Of a stretch of 17,526 bases of DNA, positions 6,782-13,241 are shown piece by piece. A program made the translations under genes and the position numbers. The stretch is from JBFGCM01 sp041581135 (GTDB lineage: Bacteria; Actinomycetota; Acidimicrobiia; Spongiisociales; UBA5794), in assembly GCA_041581135.1 (NCBI GenBank), contig JBFGCM010000078.1:1-17526 (forward strand). Reading direction: 5' to 3'. The notes below the pieces were generated by a model. That model was not told where the DNA came from and searched no databases. It worked only from the letters and a program-made list of their open reading frames with translations. Within the stretch, counting starts at the first letter, position 1. Each line of letters opens with the position of its first letter.

Positions 6782-7301
6782 CTTCGGCGCCGTCGAGCAT
6801 CAGCTCCTTGACCGGCGCCGGGACCACCAGCACCGGACGTCCACTCTCGACCATGACCCGGGCCGATACGCTCTCCCACGCTCCGGACTCGAAGATCATT
6901 CGGGTGGCACCGAGGATGACGATGTCAACGCCGAGGGCGTTGGCGGTTTGCGAGATGACGTTGGCGGCGTCGGCCCCCTCCAGGTAGAGCGCCTCGGTCT
7001 CGATGCCGTCGGCGGCGAGTGCCGCCAGGAGCGGCTCGGTGTGCTTCCGGCCGCGTTCCTCGACGTACCGGGCGATGAGCAGGTCCTCTTCGGCCGTCCA
7101 CGTAGGCTCCTCGCCGTCGTCGAGCGGGTGCCACGACTCGCTGCGCAGCGCGTTGAGGAACGAGCGGGGGACCTCGATGACGGTGATCACGGAGACCCGA
7201 CCGCCCTCGCCGACCAGGCGACTGGCGAAAGCAGCTACCGGGCCCGGGCTGAGGGCCCCGGTCGTTGCGATGAGGGCATGCATCGGAGGGTGGTCCGGCA
7301 T
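6774..7301 (-). CDS. universal stress protein (UspA-like) with degenerate ATP loop
   Basis: A 175-residue cytosolic protein of the universal stress family, small alpha/beta proteins linked to stress and dormancy responses. The fold signature is HALIATTG at the start, VSVITVIEV (36-44), a long alpha-helix LIARYVEERGRKHTEPLLAAL (75-95), GVDIVILGATR (124-134) and RPVLVVP (155-161). The ATP-binding loop is usually G-x2-G-x9-G(S/T). Here GATR is followed by M rather than G, and the later GS position reads ES, so nucleotide binding may be lost. The ATG at 7301 is chosen over the one at 7283 because a TAGGCT -10 lies 7 bases upstream of it. It is the first gene of a coupled pair with the dehalogenase. 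Confidence 0.86.
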   Translation of the reverse strand: MPDHPPMHALIATTGALSPGPVAAFASRLVGEGGRVSVITVIEVPRSFLNALRSESWHPLDDGEEPTWTAEEDLLIARYVEERGRKHTEPLLAALAADGIETEALYLEGADAANVISQTANALGVDIVILGATRMIFESGAWESVSARVMVESGRPVLVVPAPVKELMLDGAEVD

Positions 7302-7308
7302 AGCGGGA

Positions 7309-7314
7309 AGCCTA
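7309..7314 (-). promoter_or_regulatory. -10 element, leaderless promoter of the stress protein/dehalogenase operon
   Basis: On the minus strand TAGGCT is followed by 7 bases (TCCCGCT) and the ATG at 7301. No Shine-Dalgarno is present. A TTGCCG further upstream (7331-7326) is only 11 bases from the hexamer and so is not a normal -35. Confidence 0.55.
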
Positions 7315-7401
7315 GGGTCACCCGGCGGCAAACAGCTACTACTTCCTCCCAGGTATTGGATGGGGCGAGTCCGTTGGTTGGGGCCAGATAGTCGTCAGGG
7401 G

Positions 7402-7411
7402 TTGTGAACAA
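7402..7411 (+). promoter_or_regulatory. short palindromic element TTGTGAACAA in the divergent intergenic region
   Basis: TTGT and ACAA form inverted arms around GA, roughly midway between the divergent stress-protein and response-regulator genes (intergenic 7302-7460). The position would suit a regulator acting on both promoters. It is also within two mismatches of a DnaA-type box. Ten bases is too short to be sure; no other structure is seen in 7320-7400. Confidence 0.25.
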
Positions 7412-7430
7412 TCCCTGAATAGACGGGGGC

Positions 7431-7451
7431 GTGCGACGGGGAACGTCGTAC
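7431..7451 (+). promoter_or_regulatory. candidate operator: 21-bp dyad abutting the response-regulator -10
   Basis: GTGCGACG (7431-7438) and CGTCGTAC (7444-7451) are inverted repeats with one mismatch in eight, spaced by 5 bases. The right arm runs into the TACAGT -10 hexamer, a usual place for a repressor site. OmpR-type regulators normally bind direct repeats, so a different protein may be involved. Confidence 0.35.
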
Positions 7452-7454
7452 AGT
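7449..7454 (+). promoter_or_regulatory. -10 element, leaderless promoter of the two-component operon
   Basis: TACAGT is followed by 6 bases (GACCGC) and the ATG at 7461, with no Shine-Dalgarno between. The hexamer overlaps the right arm of an inverted repeat (7431-7451). Confidence 0.55.
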
Positions 7455-7460
7455 GACCGC

Positions 7461-8147
7461 ATGCAGGCAGCGCGGAGAGTGCTCGTCGTCGACGACGAAC
7501 CGATGGTGCGTGAGGTCGTGCGCGCCTACCTGGAACGGGACGGGTTCAGCGTCGACGAGGCGGCCGACGGGGCCAAGGCTCTCGATTTGTTGCGCCGGGC
7601 CCACCACGACCTCGTCGTGCTCGACGTGATGCTGCCGGAGGTCGACGGCTTCAACGTGTTGAACCACATCCGCAAGCGCGGTGATCTTCCCGTCATTCTC
7701 CTCACCGCTCGATCCGAGGAGCCGGACCGCGTATTGGGCTTGGAGTTGGGCGCAGACGACTACGTGGTCAAGCCGTTCTCGCCGCGGGAGCTGTCGGCGC
7801 GGGTTCGCTCCGTGCTGCGGCGGGCACGCTCGTCGCCGGCCCCGGCCGTGATGGAGTTCGGGACGCTCACCATCAACGGCACGACTCGCGAGGTCACCGT
7901 GGCCGGCGAACAGGTCGACCTCACACCCAAGGAGTTCGATCTGCTCGCCTTCATGGCCGCCTCGCCGCGCCAGGTGTTCTCGCGCGGCCAACTGCTCGAA
8001 CAGGTCTGGGATTCGTCGCCCGAGTATCAAGATCCGTCGACGGTGACCGTGCACGTGCGGCGGGTGCGTCAGAAGATCGAAGCCGATCCCGAAGATCCCC
8101 GCTGGGTGAAGACCGTGTGGGGCGTCGGCTATCGCTTCGAGCCATGA
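7461..8147 (+). CDS. OmpR/PhoB-family response regulator
   Basis: A 228-residue two-component DNA-binding regulator. The receiver domain (about 1-118) has acidic pocket D11/D12, phospho-acceptor D55 in VVLDVMLP, switch T82 in LLTARS, and K104 in VVKPF. The C-terminal winged-helix domain (about 127-226) shows LTPKEFDLLAFM, the recognition helix region STVTVHVRRVRQKI and the final wing WVKTVWGVGYRFEP. The ATG at 7461 is chosen because the receiver strand starts right after it and a TACAGT -10 sits 6 bases upstream; an upstream start at about 7431 would lie inside the promoter. The stop overlaps the kinase start (ATGA at 8144-8147). Target genes are unknown; the divergent stress protein/dehalogenase operon and its own promoter are the nearest candidates. 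Confidence 0.95.
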   Translation: MQAARRVLVVDDEPMVREVVRAYLERDGFSVDEAADGAKALDLLRRAHHDLVVLDVMLPEVDGFNVLNHIRKRGDLPVILLTARSEEPDRVLGLELGADDYVVKPFSPRELSARVRSVLRRARSSPAPAVMEFGTLTINGTTREVTVAGEQVDLTPKEFDLLAFMAASPRQVFSRGQLLEQVWDSSPEYQDPSTVTVHVRRVRQKIEADPEDPRWVKTVWGVGYRFEP

Positions 8148-9334
8148 GCGCGCCGTGGGTGAAGCTCATCGGGCTGCTGCTCGGGGTGGTCATCGTCGGC
8201 GTTGCGCTGTTCGAAGCCACCATGCAGCCGTCGGCGGCGGACCGCAATGGGCTCCTCTACATCTTCCTGGTGATGGCCGGCCTCACCGCGCTGGCGGGGT
8301 GGTGGTTGCCGCGGCGCACCGCCAGGATCACGTCGTTACAGCGCACCGTCATCGTGGTGGCCCTGTCCTCGACGCTCGTGGTGGGCGTGGCCTCGGCGGG
8401 TGCGGCGTGGCAGATGTTCCTCTCCGCCCACGATCTGAATCTGTTGCTCGTGGTGCTGGGATTCGGGGTCGGGTTGGGCCTCGTGCTCGCCGTCACCGTG
8501 GCGCGACCGCTGGCCTCTGATCTCGGCCGCATCGAACACGTGGCCGGCCGGGTGGCCGACGGCGACCTGACGGCGCGCACCCGGGTGGCACGACCCGATG
8601 AGCTGGGAACGGCGGCTCGTGCCATCGACTCGATGGTGGTGCAGCTGGAGCAGGCAGCACACCAGCGGGAGCTCGACGAGCAGGCCCGGCAGTCGTTCCT
8701 GGCCGCCATCGGGCACGACCTGCGGACGCCGCTGGCGGCGCTGCAGGCGGCCGTCGAGGCACTCGAGGACGGGGTCGCCCCCGACCCGGACCGGTATCTG
8801 AAGTCGATGCGCCGCGATCTCACGGCACTCGGGGCCCTTGTCGACGATCTGTTCCTGTTGGCTCGCATCGAGGCCGGGAAGCTCGACATCGAACCCATCC
8901 CGGTGGACCTCGCCGAACTGGCCGACGAGTCGATCGAGGCGCTCGAGCCAGTGGCTAGGCAGCGCGGCGTGGGACTACGGCTGGAGACCGCCGGCAAGGT
9001 GGAGGCATTGGGTGGTCCCGATGCGCTGAGCCGCGTGATCCGGAACCTGGTGGACAACGCCATCCGCCATGCCAACACCGAAGTGGTGGTCACTGTCGGC
9101 CAGGACCCGAGCGCCACCGTGCACGTGCATGACGACGGGCCCGGATTCAGCCCGGGGTTCCTGGACGATGCGTTCAGCAGCTTCGTTCGCTCCGACCCCG
9201 CCCGCGCTCGCCACACGGGCGGAGCCGGGCTCGGGCTGGCGATCGCCAAAGGCGTGGTAGACGCCCATGGCGGTCGGATTTGGGCCGACGCCGGGCCGGG
9301 TGGGAGAGTCACGTTCACGCTGCCGCGCAGCTGA
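8144..9334 (+). CDS. membrane sensor histidine kinase with HAMP domain
   Basis: A 396-residue kinase that should phosphorylate the coupled regulator. Four hydrophobic segments (about 7-26, 37-56, 68-90 and 98-122) carry only short loops between them (near 27-36 and 91-97), so there is no sizeable extracytoplasmic sensor domain. A HAMP linker follows (about 120-172). The dimerisation/phospho-acceptor box is SFLAAIGHDLRTPLAAL with H191. The ATPase domain has N-box RNLVDNAIRHA (N305), G1 DDGPGF (330-335) and G2 GGAGLGLAI (359-367). All catalytic elements are present. The start overlaps the regulator stop (ATGA), which favours balanced synthesis of the pair. The signal is not predictable; the short loops suggest detection in or at the membrane. 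Confidence 0.93.
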   Translation: MSAPWVKLIGLLLGVVIVGVALFEATMQPSAADRNGLLYIFLVMAGLTALAGWWLPRRTARITSLQRTVIVVALSSTLVVGVASAGAAWQMFLSAHDLNLLLVVLGFGVGLGLVLAVTVARPLASDLGRIEHVAGRVADGDLTARTRVARPDELGTAARAIDSMVVQLEQAAHQRELDEQARQSFLAAIGHDLRTPLAALQAAVEALEDGVAPDPDRYLKSMRRDLTALGALVDDLFLLARIEAGKLDIEPIPVDLAELADESIEALEPVARQRGVGLRLETAGKVEALGGPDALSRVIRNLVDNAIRHANTEVVVTVGQDPSATVHVHDDGPGFSPGFLDDAFSSFVRSDPARARHTGGAGLGLAIAKGVVDAHGGRIWADAGPGGRVTFTLPRS

Positions 9335-9355
9335 CGAGCGCACGAAGGGAGAACG

Positions 9356-9868
9356 ATGACCGACTTGCCCGACGAACTGCTCAACCGCGTGCTGTGGAAG
9401 ATCCCCAACGTCCTCTGCCTGGTCGGATCCCGCCACGGCGAGGAGTGGAACGGCATGACCCAGAGCTGGGTCACGCAGGTGGCCATGGAACCGGTGCTCG
9501 TCGCCATCTCGGTTGACGTCAAGGCCGTGACGAACCGGCTCATCAAGGCGCAGGGCGCCTTCAGTGTCAACCTCTGGGACCGGGAGGACACCCGCCCGTT
9601 CGTGAAGTTCTCCAAACCCGCCACCAAGGAGGGGATGGCGCTGAACGGCCGGCCCATCCGCGAGGGCGTGACCGGCGTGCCGATATTCGAGGAGGCGGCC
9701 GCCTTCATCGAGTGCCGGGTCTGGCAGACCGTCGAGTGCGGCACCCACGATCTCTTCATCGGTGAGGTCGTCGACGCCGGGTTCGGGGCCGGCGAGGAGG
9801 ACCCGAACGTGGCCCGCATGGAGGACACCCGCATGAAGTACGGTGGTGTGAAGCGCGGCGGCCACTAG
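9356..9868 (+). CDS. flavin reductase-like domain (FMN-binding) protein
   Basis: A 170-residue protein of the flavin reductase-like split-barrel fold, which binds FMN and often reduces it with NAD(P)H for partner monooxygenases. Characteristic stretches are WKIPNVLCLVGSRHGEEWNG (14-33), MTQSWVTQVAMEPVLVAISV (34-53), FSVNLWD (69-75) and the later strand pair FIECRVWQT and HDLFIGEVVDAG. I judge the family from this overall pattern; no substrate-specific feature stands out. AAGGGAG (9345-9351) four bases before ATG supports the start. It lies 21 bases after the kinase stop on the same strand and may be co-transcribed, but a role in signalling is not implied. Its stop is six bases from the stop of the convergent lipoprotein gene. 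Confidence 0.85.
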   Translation: MTDLPDELLNRVLWKIPNVLCLVGSRHGEEWNGMTQSWVTQVAMEPVLVAISVDVKAVTNRLIKAQGAFSVNLWDREDTRPFVKFSKPATKEGMALNGRPIREGVTGVPIFEEAAAFIECRVWQTVECGTHDLFIGEVVDAGFGAGEEDPNVARMEDTRMKYGGVKRGGH

Positions 9869-9874
9869 GCCGAC

Positions 9875-10306
9875 TCAGGGGCGCGAGTAGACCAACGTCG
9901 GTTCACCCTCCGGTACCTCGATGAGGGCCGACACGTTGCCTCCCACCACGCGCAGCTCGAGTTCGGCAGGCGTCGTCGCTCCGGCGAACGTGTCCGGCGC
10001 CGGATACGACAGGCCGATGGAGGACGTTCCGAGCGTCCACGTGCCCGTGTTGACGACGATTCCGGACCACACGCACTCGGAATCGGGCGGGCACGGCGCA
10101 ATGAGATCGGTCTTGCGGAAGAGACCGTCGCTGCTGAAGCTGAAGACGGTCTCCCATTCGCCGATGGCCGACCACTCGCCGACGACCGACGCCACTGTCG
10201 GGTCGCGCGGGCTGCTCGGGCCATCCTCCGGCGCGGGGTCGCCACCACACGCCGCCAGCACGATGAAGACGGTGACGAAGCCCCACAGCCGGAATCGGTC
10301 AGGCAT
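9875..10306 (-). CDS. small predicted lipoprotein
   Basis: A 143-residue lipoprotein of unknown function. The signal MPDRFRLWGFVTVFIVLAACGG has lipobox LAAC with the lipidated cysteine at residue 20. The mature protein opens with a Pro/Asp-rich spacer and then VASVVGEWSAIG, alternating short beta strands (FSFSSDGLFRK, VVNTGTWTLG, SIGLSY) and a closing strand. This pattern is reminiscent of small lipocalin-like or similar beta-barrel lipoproteins, but I cannot place it in a family. Two cysteines (CPPDSEC) sit close together and may form a small disulphide loop. The ATG at 10306 overlaps the end of the RDD gene by 8 bases and has no clear Shine-Dalgarno, so translation probably depends on that gene. 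A longer frame to 10360 would lie inside the RDD gene and lack a signal peptide at its start. Confidence 0.78.
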   Translation of the reverse strand: MPDRFRLWGFVTVFIVLAACGGDPAPEDGPSSPRDPTVASVVGEWSAIGEWETVFSFSSDGLFRKTDLIAPCPPDSECVWSGIVVNTGTWTLGTSSIGLSYPAPDTFAGATTPAELELRVVGGNVSALIEVPEGEPTLVYSRP

Positions 10307-11024
10307 GGCCGGTCTTGATCGCGGCCACGATCTCGAGGAAGCGTTCCCCTTGCGGTGCATCCGGTGGGCGGGTCACCTTGGGCGAGACCTGTTCGTAGAG
10401 CTGGGCGGCGAGTGCAGCCCGCGGACCCTGCTGCAACGTGGCGCGGCGGTCCAGGAACCGCCGGATCACGCCTACTTCCTCCTTGCTCACCGCCGTGACA
10501 TCCCAGCCGGTGACGGGGACGCTCGTGGCGGGGGGAAGTCGGGGCGCAAGCATGGGATCCTGGCCTCCTGCCCGCTTCACGACCACGGTGCCGGCAGCGA
10601 GGTCGCCCAGGCGCTGGTTGTTCTTGCTGGCGAACATCACCACCAGGCCGACGCCGTAGAGCATCGGGAGGAAGTCGATGATGCGCACCAGGTTGCGGAT
10701 GAGCACGGGCAGGAACGACACCGGGCCGCCGTCGGCACGGACCACCTGGATGCCGGCTCGCCGCTTGCCGGGCGTCTGCCCCGAGTTCAACGTCTCGAAG
10801 AGCGGGAAGTAGGCCAGGACGAGCAGATTCCACAGCGCAAAGGCGATGATCGCCGCCGGCAGACTCTCGGCGAGGCCCGAAATGGAGACGACGAACCCGA
10901 AGCCGATGGTCGCTCCGATGATGATGAGCGCATCGAGGATCGCAGCCACGGCACGTGAGCCGATTCCGGCTAGCGTCATCTCGAGGGCCAAGCCCTCCGG
11001 AGTCATGATTTCCATGCGATCCAC
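10299..11024 (-). CDS. RDD family membrane protein
   Basis: A 241-residue inner-membrane protein. The opening TPEGLALEMTLAGIGSR is typical of actinobacterial RDD proteins. The family residues are R24 and D31 in the first helix (SRAVAAILDALIII) and D117 in RNLVRIIDFLPMLYG. SGQTPGKRRAGIQVV (81-95) is the usual connecting segment, and NNQRLGDLAAGTVVV (135-149) ends the domain. A charged cytoplasmic tail of about 90 residues follows. RDD proteins are thought to be transport-like, with only a few members studied. The start is GTG at 11024 or ATG at 11015; I give the GTG because TAAGTT lies 9 bases upstream, but the ATG is nearly as likely. Together with the divergent SpoIIM-like gene it belongs to the conserved MoxR/DUF58 neighbourhood. 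Confidence 0.93.
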   Translation of the reverse strand: MDRMEIMTPEGLALEMTLAGIGSRAVAAILDALIIIGATIGFGFVVSISGLAESLPAAIIAFALWNLLVLAYFPLFETLNSGQTPGKRRAGIQVVRADGGPVSFLPVLIRNLVRIIDFLPMLYGVGLVVMFASKNNQRLGDLAAGTVVVKRAGGQDPMLAPRLPPATSVPVTGWDVTAVSKEEVGVIRRFLDRRATLQQGPRAALAAQLYEQVSPKVTRPPDAPQGERFLEIVAAIKTGHA

Positions 11025-11033
11025 GGTGCCGTG
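11022..11033 (+). promoter_or_regulatory. 12-bp palindrome containing both divergent start codons
   Basis: CACGGTGCCGTG has arms CACGG and CCGTG around TG. The right arm ends in the GTG start of the SpoIIM-like gene (11031-11033), and the left arm, read on the minus strand, is the GTG start of the RDD gene (11024-11022). Only six bases separate the two starts, so each gene's promoter must lie inside the other gene. It may be an operator or a coincidence of two GTG starts. Confidence 0.35.
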
Positions 11034-12020
11034 AACTTAGCCCGATTCCAGGCCGACAGGAATGAGGCCTGGTCCGAGCTGGGCCGGTTGGTTACGGCCG
11101 CCAAAGGTCGGCCGCAACGGCTGGATCCCGATGAGTTGCTCCGGGCAGGGGCGCTGTATCGATCGGTGGTCGCCGATCTGGCGCGGGTCCGCCACCATTT
11201 CCCCGGCGATCCGGTGACCCGGCGTCTGGAGACGCTTGCGGTACAGGGGCGGCAGCTCATCTACGAATCGGAGTTCCGACGCTTTCGCATCGCGAGGTTC
11301 CTCGCCACCGGCTACTGGCAGCTGATCGCGTCGCGGCCAGTGCCTCTGCTCGTCGCTGCGCTGCTGCTCATGGGCCCGGCCGCGTTGGCATGGACATGGG
11401 CCATCGCGTCACCTGAGGAAGCGGTGAGCTTGGTGCCGGCGCAGTTCCAGGGCGCGTTGCAGCCGGGGCCCGAAGGAACGGACCAGATGATGAGCGGCGC
11501 CGAGCAGACTGCGTTCTCCGCCTTCCTCATCACGAACAACTCCATCGTGGCCATGCTGTCGTTCGCCGCCGGCATCGCCTTCTGCGTCGGTGCGGTCTAC
11601 GTGCTGGTCAACAACGGTGTGGTGTTGGGAGCCGTCGGCGGGCTCCTCGTCGGTGGCGGCAACGGGCGGTTCTTCGTGGAGTTGGTGGCAGCGCACGGCG
11701 TGCTCGAGCTATCTGCAATCGTGGTGTCGGCGGCCGCCGGGCTGCGAATGGGATGGGCGCTCGTGGACCCGGGACCGCGCACCAGGCGCGCGGCTGTCGT
11801 CGAAGAGGCCCGCGCCTCGGTGCTCATCCTGCTCGGCACGCTGCCATGGATCGGCGTTGCCGGGATCATCGAAGCCTTTGTCAGCCGCAGCGGCTTCGAG
11901 GCCACTCCCATGGTGGTGGTGGGGCTGGTGGTCGGAGGTCTCTACTGGTTCCTGATGTGGAGCCGGGGGAGAGTCGAGGTGGTGGATCAGACCCTGGCGC
12001 GGGCTTTGGCGGCCAGGTAG
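11031..12020 (+). CDS. SpoIIM-like (stage II sporulation protein M family) membrane protein
   Basis: A 329-residue multi-pass membrane protein. The cytoplasmic N-terminal region starts with NLARFQADRNEAW (2-14), which is typical of the family, and contains VADLARVRHH. Membrane segments are predicted near 103-123, 172-195, 222-243, 263-283 and 293-310. The family core is FLITNNSIVAMLSFAAGIAF (165-184), the Gly-rich VNNGVVLGAVGGLL (193-206), and HGVLELSAIVVSAAAGLRMG (222-241). In non-spore-formers this family occurs next to MoxR, DUF58 and RDD genes, as here; it does not imply sporulation. GTG at 11031 is the only workable start and has neither a Shine-Dalgarno nor a TANNNT at the usual distance. 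The 3' end overlaps the convergent DUF58 gene by 34 bases. Confidence 0.9.
   Translation: MNLARFQADRNEAWSELGRLVTAAKGRPQRLDPDELLRAGALYRSVVADLARVRHHFPGDPVTRRLETLAVQGRQLIYESEFRRFRIARFLATGYWQLIASRPVPLLVAALLLMGPAALAWTWAIASPEEAVSLVPAQFQGALQPGPEGTDQMMSGAEQTAFSAFLITNNSIVAMLSFAAGIAFCVGAVYVLVNNGVVLGAVGGLLVGGGNGRFFVELVAAHGVLELSAIVVSAAAGLRMGWALVDPGPRTRRAAVVEEARASVLILLGTLPWIGVAGIIEAFVSRSGFEATPMVVVGLVVGGLYWFLMWSRGRVEVVDQTLARALAAR
11034..11039 (-). promoter_or_regulatory. candidate -10 element of the RDD gene
   Basis: TAAGTT on the minus strand fits TANNNT and lies 9 bases before the GTG at 11024, or 18 before the ATG at 11015. It sits inside codons 2-3 of the divergent SpoIIM-like gene. A start of transcription about 7 bases downstream would leave a leader of only a few bases. 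The spacing is less exact than at the other leaderless candidates. Confidence 0.35.
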
Positions 12021-13237
12021 GCGTCGACGCACTGCTCGGGAAGCAGGCCCGGAGCGGCATCGATGACGTCGACACCCAGATGGCGCAGGCGCCCGATGAC
12101 CCGTCGCTTGGCCTCGAGCGCGTCGACTGCGACGACGGCGCGATAGACGTCGTACTCCTGGCGAGGCGGCTCTGCGATGGCACTCGAGAGATCGGCGTCG
12201 CGTGAGCCGGCGACGATCACTGAGTGCTTGCGCCCGATGATCGGCATGGCCTCCAGCAACGGAACCGCCGCCGTGTCTTCGAGGAGATCGGTGAACACGA
12301 TGACGAAGGCGCGCTTCGCCTGCCCGATGACGCGAAAGGCGGCTTCGTAGTCACTCTCCGCCGAGGTGGGCTCGAGGTCGTAGATGGCGCGCACCACCTG
12401 GTCGGCGCCTCGGCGTCGGGGGGGCAGGTTGCGCACCACGGCGGTGTTGAAGGCGACGACGCCGGCGCGGTCACCCAGCTCGTCTGCCGTGTAGGCCACC
12501 GCGGTGACCGCATCGACGGCGGCGTCGAGGCGAGTGTGAGCGCCGAGTGGAGCTCCCATCAGGCGGCCGAGATCGAGGACGCAGATCACATCCCGGTCTT
12601 GCTCCACCCGGTACTGGTTGGTCATGGGGCGGCCGAGGCGCTGCGTCGCCGTCCAGTTCACCAATCGGATGTCGTCGTCGGGAGCGTACTCCCGCACCGA
12701 TTCGAACTCCGTTCCCAGTCCCAGCGTGCCCCGACGGCGGCGTCCTTGCGTGCGGAACCGCTCTCGCACGGCGGCGCGGGAGAGCCGGCGCCCACCGACC
12801 ACGTCCGGATACACGACGAGTGATGCGTCGCCGTCGATGCTGAAGTCACGCTGAGTGAGGCCGAGCGGGCCGTGGACCCGGGCGACGATGGGAGGCACGG
12901 CATGGCTGCCGCGGCGATGGGCCACCAGGAAGCCGACGAGATCGCCGCCTGCTTCGCTCGGTTCGGCACGTACTTCGGGCGGCATGGGTTGCTTCACGTG
13001 GACGCGAAGCCCGGGGCGGTGGGCCACCGTCACGCGGTACGGCGTGGCGTGGCCACGGGGGAGGATGTCCGGGAGCCGCCGCGTGGCGGCGGGACGCCCT
13101 CGGAGAAACCAGCCGTCGACGACCGTGGCGGCGATGATCGCGGCCATGGCGAGCAATGCCAGCGGTACGCCGATGATCACCGCCGTGGCGGCGGCCGCGC
13201 CGAGGACCACCGCGGCACGGGGCGTCGGTGACACCAT
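11987..13237 (-). CDS. DUF58 / vWA-like protein of the MoxR cluster
   Basis: A 416-residue protein with two N-terminal membrane helices (about 8-25 and 27-44) and a large cytoplasmic part. The DUF58 core is GTEFESVREYAPDDDIRLVNW (175-195), followed by a vWA-like domain whose metal-site motif reads DLGRL (222-226) rather than the classic DxSxS, with a later FTDLLE (D317). Metal binding may therefore be altered. It also has a region rich in arginines, FRTQGRRRRG (161-170). DUF58 proteins are the usual partners of MoxR ATPases and probably hold or present their substrates. The ATG at 13237 follows the MoxR stop by 4 bases, so it is coupled; an apparent upstream extension would run inside moxR in another frame. 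The 3' end overlaps the convergent SpoIIM-like gene. Confidence 0.92.
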   Translation of the reverse strand: MVSPTPRAAVVLGAAAATAVIIGVPLALLAMAAIIAATVVDGWFLRGRPAATRRLPDILPRGHATPYRVTVAHRPGLRVHVKQPMPPEVRAEPSEAGGDLVGFLVAHRRGSHAVPPIVARVHGPLGLTQRDFSIDGDASLVVYPDVVGGRRLSRAAVRERFRTQGRRRRGTLGLGTEFESVREYAPDDDIRLVNWTATQRLGRPMTNQYRVEQDRDVICVLDLGRLMGAPLGAHTRLDAAVDAVTAVAYTADELGDRAGVVAFNTAVVRNLPPRRRGADQVVRAIYDLEPTSAESDYEAAFRVIGQAKRAFVIVFTDLLEDTAAVPLLEAMPIIGRKHSVIVAGSRDADLSSAIAEPPRQEYDVYRAVVAVDALEAKRRVIGRLRHLGVDVIDAAPGLLPEQCVDAYLAAKARARV

Positions 13238-13241
13238 CCGG

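Noticed and set aside
8257..9834. Minus-strand open frame of 525 codons opposite the histidine kinase and flavin reductase
   Set aside because: Ser/Arg/Thr-rich shadow translation; the plus strand has intact kinase and FMN-binding motifs.
9859..9872. Stem-loop CGGCC-ACTA-GGCCG between the convergent flavin reductase and lipoprotein genes as a terminator
   Set aside because: The stem is only five pairs, has no T-run on either strand, and lies over the stop codon; such short GC hairpins are common in this DNA.
11031..12020. SpoIIM-like gene as evidence that the organism forms endospores
   Set aside because: This family is widespread in non-sporulating actinobacteria next to MoxR and RDD genes; no other sporulation gene is present here.
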